A DNA stretch of 35,040 bases from NCBI GenBank assembly GCA_937872685.1, contig CALMTS010000434.1, positions 1 through 35,040 on the forward strand, in the 5' to 3' direction. This stretch comes from an uncultured Desulfomicrobium sp. GTDB lineage: Bacteria; Desulfobacterota; Desulfovibrionia; Desulfovibrionales; Desulfomicrobiaceae. The notes beneath the pieces are model-generated. The model ran no database searches. It saw nothing but the letters and a program-made list of their open reading frames with translations, and was not told the origin of the DNA. The position numbers were made by a program, and so were the translations under genes. The number at the start of each line of letters is the position of its first letter. The first letter of the stretch is position 1. Below, piece after piece: positions 31,305 through 35,040 of the stretch.

Positions 31305-31822
31305 GCGTAGGTGTCGGTCCTGATCTTGTGATCCTTGAGGTTCTCGCGGGCGTGGCCCCTGGGCGATTTGGCGGGATACCCGATGCTGATGACGGATTCA
31401 ACCCGCAGATGCGGGGGGATGTTCAGAATCTGCCGCACGCGCTCCTCGGCGGAGACGGACTGGTCGAAGGCGCGCAGGCGAATCTGCACCCAGCAGCTGC
31501 CGAGCCCCAGGCTCTCGCAGGCGAGCTGGAGGATGATGGAGGCGATGGCGCAGTCCTCGATCCAGGTGTCGGCCTTGGCCTCGTCGCCGAGCACTACCAC
31601 GCCCAGGGCCGCGTCGCGCAGGAAATGCGCCCCGTGGGGCTTGGCCGTGGCTAGCTGCGCCAGCAGGGCCTTGTCCGTGACGAAGACGAACTCCCACGGG
31701 TCCAGGCTGCGGGAGGAAGGGGCGCGCAGCACGGCCTCCCGAAGCTGTTCCATGACCTCTGGGGAGATGGCCTGACCGGTATAGTGGCGGATGCTGCGCC
31801 GTTTGCGCAAGATGTCGAGCAT
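31301..31822 (-). CDS. Nitroreductase family FMN-dependent oxidoreductase
   Basis: A 173-residue member of the nitroreductase (NfsB/FRP-like) family in its short form. The FMN-binding N-terminus is MLDILRKRRSIRHYTGQAISPEVMEQLREAVLRAPSSRSLDPWEFVFV. DCAIASIILQLACESLGLGSCWVQI forms the central helix pair, and VESVISIGYPAKSP is the C-terminal FMN-binding strand. ATG 31822 is chosen for its AGGAG site and because the family begins at this point. The natural substrate is not predictable; quinones, flavins and nitroaromatics are used within the family. The coupled Nudix gene hints at a nucleotide- or NAD(P)H-related task, but that is speculation. Confidence 0.9.
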   Translation of the reverse strand: MLDILRKRRSIRHYTGQAISPEVMEQLREAVLRAPSSRSLDPWEFVFVTDKALLAQLATAKPHGAHFLRDAALGVVVLGDEAKADTWIEDCAIASIILQLACESLGLGSCWVQIRLRAFDQSVSAEERVRQILNIPPHLRVESVISIGYPAKSPRGHARENLKDHKIRTDTYA

Positions 31823-31951
31823 GTGTTCTCCTGGGCCGCGGACAGCCGCTCGGGCAGAGTTTTCCACGCTTCTTGATCCGCGTGGACGCATACCGTATCA
31901 AAGCCCTCATTGGGCGGCAATTGCCGATTCCCGCCCCGCCCTGGAGGAACC

Positions 31952-32395
31952 ATGGAAGGACTCATTCTCGTCTTGACACTGCTGGCCGGGTGTCTCATGC
32001 CGGTCCAGCCGGCCGTAAACGCGGTCACCGCCGTTTATCTGAACAGTCCGTACCTGGCCTCGTTCTTTTCGTTTCTGACAGGAACCATGGCCCTGGGACT
32101 CATCTGCCTGGCGGTTCGCCTGCCCTGGCCGGCCGGGAGCGTCGTGGCCGGCCTGCCGTGGTGGGCCTGGACGGCCGGGCCCATGGGCGCCTATTTCGTG
32201 ACCATGACCATCGTGGCCGTGCCGCGTCTTGGAGCCATGAGCGTCATGGCCTTGCTCATCGCCGGACAGATGACCGTGTCCCTGGTCATGGACCATTTCG
32301 GCTGGCTGGGCATCCCGGCCCAACCCATTTCCCTGTGGCGGGTCCTGGGGGCGGTGCTGCTTTTTGCCGGCGTGATCCTCATCCGTAAATTTTAG
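31952..32395 (+). CDS. YdcZ-type (DUF606) DMT family membrane protein
   Basis: A 147-residue inner-membrane protein with about five hydrophobic segments. It begins EGLILVLTLLAGCLMPVQPAVNAVTAVYLNSPYLASFFSF, the DUF606/YdcZ pattern in which an early GxxxPxQxxxN motif is followed by SPxxAxxxSFxxG. Later segments (PMGAYFVTMTIVAVPRLGAMSVMALLIAGQMTVSLVMDHFGWLG) agree. Half-size DMT proteins usually act as dimers; the substrate is unknown. ATG 31952 has GGAGG five to six bases before. It is divergent from the nitroreductase gene, with promoters expected in 31823-31951. Confidence 0.88.
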   Translation: MEGLILVLTLLAGCLMPVQPAVNAVTAVYLNSPYLASFFSFLTGTMALGLICLAVRLPWPAGSVVAGLPWWAWTAGPMGAYFVTMTIVAVPRLGAMSVMALLIAGQMTVSLVMDHFGWLGIPAQPISLWRVLGAVLLFAGVILIRKF

Positions 32396-32407
32396 GGGGG
32401 CCAGATC

Positions 32408-32752
32408 ATGAAAACAGCTCTTTTCGTCTTCAACGGCGACCCGATGTGCTTCATCCACGTGCTCCTGAACGCGCTGGACATGCACGCAAACGGCCACGAG
32501 GCCGTGATCGTGATGGAAGGCGCTTCCGTGGCCCTCCCGCCGGCACTGGTCAAGCCGGACCATCCCCTGGCCCGGCTGTTCGCCGAGGTGCGGGAGAAGG
32601 GTTTGCTGGCCGGGGCCTGCAAGGCCTGTTCCGTGAAGCTGGGCGTGGCCGCCGCGGTCGAGGCCGCAGGCGTGCCGCTCATCGGCGAGATGAATGGGCA
32701 TCCGTCCATGCGCGGCTATATGGACGCCGGCTTCCAGGTCGTCACTTTCTGA
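32408..32752 (+). CDS. DsrE-like protein
   Basis: A 114-residue soluble protein. The N-terminal strand-loop MKTALFVFNGDPMCFIHVLLNALDM matches the DsrE/F-like fold. A CKAC motif (Cys75 and Cys78 approximately) followed by SVKLGVAAAVEAAGVPLIGEMNGHPSMRGYMDAGFQVV occupies the place where DsrE-type proteins carry their sulfur-relay cysteine. Proteins of this type are often simply called cytoplasmic or DsrE family proteins. A role in sulfur handling is possible but not shown. It follows the YdcZ-type gene by 12 bp, probably in one transcript, and its end overlaps the convergent DUF2905 gene by 11 bp. Confidence 0.8.
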   Translation: MKTALFVFNGDPMCFIHVLLNALDMHANGHEAVIVMEGASVALPPALVKPDHPLARLFAEVREKGLLAGACKACSVKLGVAAAVEAAGVPLIGEMNGHPSMRGYMDAGFQVVTF

Positions 32753-32942
32753 AAAGCCAGGCCAGGAAGCTGAGCGCCAGGCTGATCAGAATCCCCGTGG
32801 TCAGGGGAAAGTAGAGTTTGAAGCCAGGCCGGTCGATGACGATGTCACCGGGCAGGCGTCCCAGGGGCAGCTTGCCGATGAAGGGCCAGGCCAACCCGAC
32901 GGCGAGGATGATGAGGCCGGTAATGATGAGGGCGCGTTGCAT
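32742..32942 (-). CDS. DUF2905 family small membrane protein
   Basis: A 66-residue protein with two membrane segments (about 5-22 and 45-63). They are separated by the signature loop GKLPLGRLPGDIVIDRPGFKLYFPL, which defines DUF2905. The function is unknown. ATG 32942 is preceded by AGGAG. The open frame on this strand extends far upstream through the YjjX-type gene; that part is shadow. It is convergent to the DsrE-like gene with an 11-bp overlap, and divergent from the YjjX-type gene. Confidence 0.88.
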   Translation of the reverse strand: MQRALIITGLIILAVGLAWPFIGKLPLGRLPGDIVIDRPGFKLYFPLTTGILISLALSFLAWLFRK

Positions 32943-33008
32943 GGGTTTCTCCTGCCATGTCCGTGGCAGAGTGCGAGGGGTCCTGGCAAGGGGCGCCGGG
33001 GAGGATTC

Positions 33009-33524
33009 TTGATCATCAATGTCGGTTCCATGAATCCGGTCAAGCTGGGCGCCATCCGCGCGGTCATGGAGGTGCGTTTCCCCGGGGCGGAGTTCCGGCC
33101 CGCAGCCGTGGATTCCGGGGTTTCCGTCCAGCCCATCGGCCTGGATGAAACCCTGCGCGGCGCCTGCAACAGGGCCCGGGCCGCCTTTGCCGGGTGCGAC
33201 CTCTCCGTGGCCCTTGAATCCGGGCTCGTGCCGGTGCCAGGGACGGCCACGGGCTACATGAACCTCACGGCATGCGCCATTTTTGACGGTCACGAGATGT
33301 TTTTGGGCCTGGGCCCCGCCTTCGAACTGCCGGCCGAAGTGACACGCCTGGTGGTGGAGGAGGGGCTGGAACTGGACCCGGCCGTGCGCAAGGCCGGGCT
33401 GACGGACAACGAACGCATCGGCTACGCCCAGGGCATCATCGGCATCCTGAGCGGAGGGCGCGTGACGCGCATGGACTACAGCCGACCCGCCGTGTCCATG
33501 GCCATGGTCCGCATGGGCCTTTGA
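33009..33524 (+). CDS. YjjX/DUF84-type inosine/xanthosine triphosphatase
   Basis: A house-cleaning NTPase that removes ITP and XTP. The 171-residue protein starts at TTG 33009 (LIINVGSMNPVKLGAIRAVM). The TTG start is required to include the first strand and the NPVK nucleotide loop; gggagga lies three bases upstream. The next ATG, at 33030, would cut off the first strand. Further motifs are LDETLRGACNRARAAF, VALESGL, TDNERIGYAQGIIGILSGGRVTRMDYSRPAVSMAM, all typical of the DUF84 family. Together with MazG and the Nudix protein it is the third nucleotide-pool sanitation enzyme in the window. Confidence 0.88.
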   Translation: MIINVGSMNPVKLGAIRAVMEVRFPGAEFRPAAVDSGVSVQPIGLDETLRGACNRARAAFAGCDLSVALESGLVPVPGTATGYMNLTACAIFDGHEMFLGLGPAFELPAEVTRLVVEEGLELDPAVRKAGLTDNERIGYAQGIIGILSGGRVTRMDYSRPAVSMAMVRMGL

Positions 33525-33562
33525 GTTGAAAATTTCATAAACCATTTGCCAAAGAGGAACGC

Positions 33563-33973
33563 ATGTCCCGTTCATATCTAGTCTATCGCTGCAAGGAAGG
33601 AGAGGTCCTGAAGAAGCCCGAGGCAGTCATTGCCCTGTGGGACGAGGACCTGTCGCGTTTTTCCGAAATTCTGGACGAGGCCACAGCATCCCGGCCGGAT
33701 AAGGCCCGCAAGCCCGGAGAATACTGGGAAATCGTGACCAAGGAGAAGGCCGACGCCTACGACTGGGAGAAGGTGGTCAAGCCCATGCAGAGCAAGGAGC
33801 ACGACCCCTTGGGAGACATGTGGAAGGAGCGGGCCAAGATCGAGAAGCTCATGGAGGAGGGGGCGACGCTGGAGCAGGCCCTTGAAGTGATGACGCCCTT
33901 CAGCCACACGTTCCGCTACGAATCCGAAAGCCCCAAGAACATCCTGCCCAGCATGGACGAAGTCGAATCGTAG
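33563..33973 (+). CDS. Protein of unknown function, 136 residues
   Basis: A soluble, highly charged protein with a helical pattern: EVLKKPEAVIALWDEDLSRFSEILDEA, then DMWKERAKIEKLMEEGATLEQALEVMTPFSHTF. It has no signal peptide, metal motif or known domain that I can see. The ribosome site GAGGAA precedes the ATG. Gene-like codon use and placement between well-supported genes make it real. It looks like a lineage-specific conserved protein. Confidence 0.72.
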   Translation: MSRSYLVYRCKEGEVLKKPEAVIALWDEDLSRFSEILDEATASRPDKARKPGEYWEIVTKEKADAYDWEKVVKPMQSKEHDPLGDMWKERAKIEKLMEEGATLEQALEVMTPFSHTFRYESESPKNILPSMDEVES

Positions 33974-33979
33974 CTCTTA

Positions 33980-33994
33980 CGGGGCGCCGCCCCG
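33980..33994 (+). other. Short GC hairpin before the gene at 34009
   Basis: cggggc (33980-33985) and gccccg (33989-33994) form a six-pair stem with a three-base loop just upstream of the ribosome site AAGGAGG. No T run follows, so it is probably not a terminator. Confidence 0.5.
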
Positions 33995-34008
33995 CCAAGG
34001 AGGCTCTC

Positions 34009-34455
34009 ATGCGCTGGATATTCCTGCTTCTGCTGCTGGCGCCCCTGCCAGGGCTGTGCGGCGGCCCCGCGCTGTCTTCCGGGCAGCTTCTGTATGTGCC
34101 TGTCTATTCGCACATCTACACCGGGGACAAGGAGCGGCCCTTCAACCTGGCCGTGACCCTGTCCATCCGCAACACCGACACCAAGGGGACGCTGCGGCTT
34201 ACGGCGGTGGACTACTACGATACGGAGGGAAAGCTCGTCAGAAGCTATCTCGACGCGCCCCGTGAACTGGGGCCGCTGGCCTCCATTCGCTATGTGGTGG
34301 CCGAGAGGGATGTCAAAGGCGGCTCCGGGGCCAATTTCATTGTCCGCTGGGAGTCTGCGGCGCCCGTCAACGCCCCGGTGGTCGAATCGGTCATGATCGG
34401 GGCCCAGTCCGGGCAGGGCATATCCTTTACTTCCCAGGCCAGGGAAATCCAATAA
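34009..34455 (+). CDS. DUF3124 family secreted protein
   Basis: A 148-residue protein with a signal peptide (about 1-18, RWIFLLLLLAPLPGLCGG) followed by a beta-rich domain. The segments GQLLYVPVYSHIYTGDKERPFNLAVTLSIRNTD, VDYYDTEGKLVRSYL and FIVRWESAAPVNAPVVESVMIG match DUF3124. A Cys at the end of the signal (LPGLCGG) could be lipidated, but the lipobox is poor. The function is unknown; the domain is expected in the periplasm. AAGGAGG precedes the ATG. Confidence 0.82.
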   Translation: MRWIFLLLLLAPLPGLCGGPALSSGQLLYVPVYSHIYTGDKERPFNLAVTLSIRNTDTKGTLRLTAVDYYDTEGKLVRSYLDAPRELGPLASIRYVVAERDVKGGSGANFIVRWESAAPVNAPVVESVMIGAQSGQGISFTSQAREIQ

Positions 34456-34477
34456 CCATCTGCAACAAGGAAAAGTC

Positions 34478-34888
34478 ATGGAAAATACGGTGGCTGAACT
34501 GGAGGCGTTTCTCTCCGAATGGGAGCCCTGCGACTCCAAAGAGGCATTTCTGGCCTGCCGGCAGGCTCTTGAGTCCATTGAAGGCGTGGCGCTTGATTTC
34601 AAGGCCCGGCCCGGCATCACCTACTCCCTGCGCGGCTCGCATCCGTCCCAGCAGGGGAGGGAGTTGTTCGCACTGGTCGATGTCATCGACGACGACCCTG
34701 AACAGCGTTGGCTCTCCGTCTGTTTTTACGACGACATGATCAGCGATCCCGAAGAGCAGGGGGACTGGGTGCCCGGCGGCCTTCTGGGCGAGGACGCCCG
34801 TTGTTTCAACGTCGACGAACTCGACGAGGATCTGGTGGCCTACGTGGCTGCGCGCATCCGCGAAGCGGGGGACAGCGCGGCGAAGTGA
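34478..34888 (+). CDS. Protein of unknown function, 136 residues
   Basis: A soluble acidic protein with an alpha/beta pattern: helix VAELEAFLSEWEPC, ACRQALESIEGVALDFKARPGITYSLRG, strand ELFALVDVIDDDPEQRWLSVCFYDDMI, and an acidic C-terminal helix. I recognise no named family; short Desulfovibrio proteins with a similar layout come to mind, but I cannot verify that. It lies 22 bp after the DUF3124 gene with AAGGAA before the ATG, and is followed by a strong terminator. Confidence 0.75.
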   Translation: MENTVAELEAFLSEWEPCDSKEAFLACRQALESIEGVALDFKARPGITYSLRGSHPSQQGRELFALVDVIDDDPEQRWLSVCFYDDMISDPEEQGDWVPGGLLGEDARCFNVDELDEDLVAYVAARIREAGDSAAK

Positions 34889-34893
34889 CGGAC

Positions 34894-34918
34894 AAGCCGG
34901 GCCATGCCCGGCTTTTTT
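34894..34918 (+). terminator. Intrinsic terminator after the gene at 34478
   Basis: aagccgggc (34894-34902) and gcccggctt (34906-34914) form a nine-pair stem with a three-base loop, followed by a T run to 34918. Confidence 0.9.
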
Positions 34919-34936
34919 CACGCCGGCGGGGGACGC

Positions 34937-35040
34937 ATGCGGTATCGGGGTGAGATTTCCGAGTGGCGCGACGATCGCGGGTTTGGTTTCATCACGCCCG
35001 TGGGCGGTGGTGAACGGGTCTTTGTCCACATCAGCGCGTT
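34937..35040 (+). CDS. Cold-shock-domain protein, 3' end cut by window edge (possibly CSD-DUF1294)
   Basis: ATG 34937 follows ggcggggga and opens a frame to the window end. The 34 visible residues read as a cold-shock domain: a first strand (MRYRGEISEWRDD), RNP1-like GFGFI, then RNP2-like VFVHI. The start MRYRGEISEW and the GGGERVFVHISAF ending resemble the cold-shock plus DUF1294 membrane proteins more than classic 67-residue CspA proteins, which begin with a shorter strand. The missing 3' part decides which type it is. Confidence 0.8.
   Translation, partial: MRYRGEISEWRDDRGFGFITPVGGGERVFVHISA

Overview
The window is about 35 kb of GC-rich, densely coded bacterial chromosome. The gene set suggests a sulfate-reducing deltaproteobacterium of the Desulfovibrionales, such as a Desulfovibrio or Desulfomicrobium relative. 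The clues are selenocysteine synthase, a short NifU/NifS iron-sulfur pair, a MucR-type zinc-finger regulator, a Lys-type (clade X-like) phosphofructokinase, a TIGR03960-type radical SAM protein, and several small proteins that look restricted to this group. This placement rests on recalled family distributions, not on a search. I see no prophage, transposon, CRISPR array, rRNA or toxin-antitoxin locus. The one mobile-DNA-related gene is an Rpn/YhgA-type nuclease cut by the left edge.

Layout. 1-1183: truncated rpn gene, then tRNA-Arg(TCT) on the minus strand with its own terminator. 1359-5834: plus-strand run folC, selA, hisC, cmk. 5979-7317: minus-strand cvpA-mazG. 7484-10469: plus strand, a small possible Sm-like protein and a large radical SAM protein. 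10510-11545: a mucR-like regulator and an unknown gene, divergently transcribed from overlapping -35 elements. 11647-18232: minus-strand livK-H-M-G-F branched-chain amino acid ABC importer, followed by a shikimate-kinase-like gene, a YkgJ-type cysteine cluster protein and a lipoprotein. 18233-18673: the only gene-free stretch over 300 bp. 18674-20507: gmhA, an fmdB-type zinc ribbon gene and hemC on the plus strand. 20559-21623: cobT on the minus strand. 21682-22914: DUF523, PilZ and an unknown gene on the plus strand. 22915-28941: minus strand, bpt, nifS, nifU, a TIGR01777 epimerase, phosphofructokinase and a membrane-anchored unknown. 29030-31822: glnS, Nudix hydrolase and nitroreductase on the minus strand. 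31952-35040: small plus-strand genes (YdcZ-type transporter, DsrE-like protein, YjjX-type NTPase, DUF3124 and unknowns), one minus-strand DUF2905 gene, and a cold-shock-domain gene cut by the right edge.

How the genes work together. Most are housekeeping: folate, selenocysteine, histidine and pyrimidine nucleotide metabolism; heme and cobamide steps; Fe-S assembly; glycolysis; amino acid import; and nucleotide-pool sanitation by MazG, Nudix and YjjX. Gene ends are tightly packed. Several ATGA or TAATG overlaps suggest translational coupling, and four convergent pairs or gene ends share or carry clear intrinsic terminators. I found no clearly new multi-gene system. The best leads are the livK/livH attenuator-like hairpin pair, the shikimate-kinase-like protein with an altered glycine motif, the pfk-coupled membrane protein with Asn-Ala-Thr repeats, the possible Sm-like protein, and the overlapping divergent promoters at the mucR-like gene.
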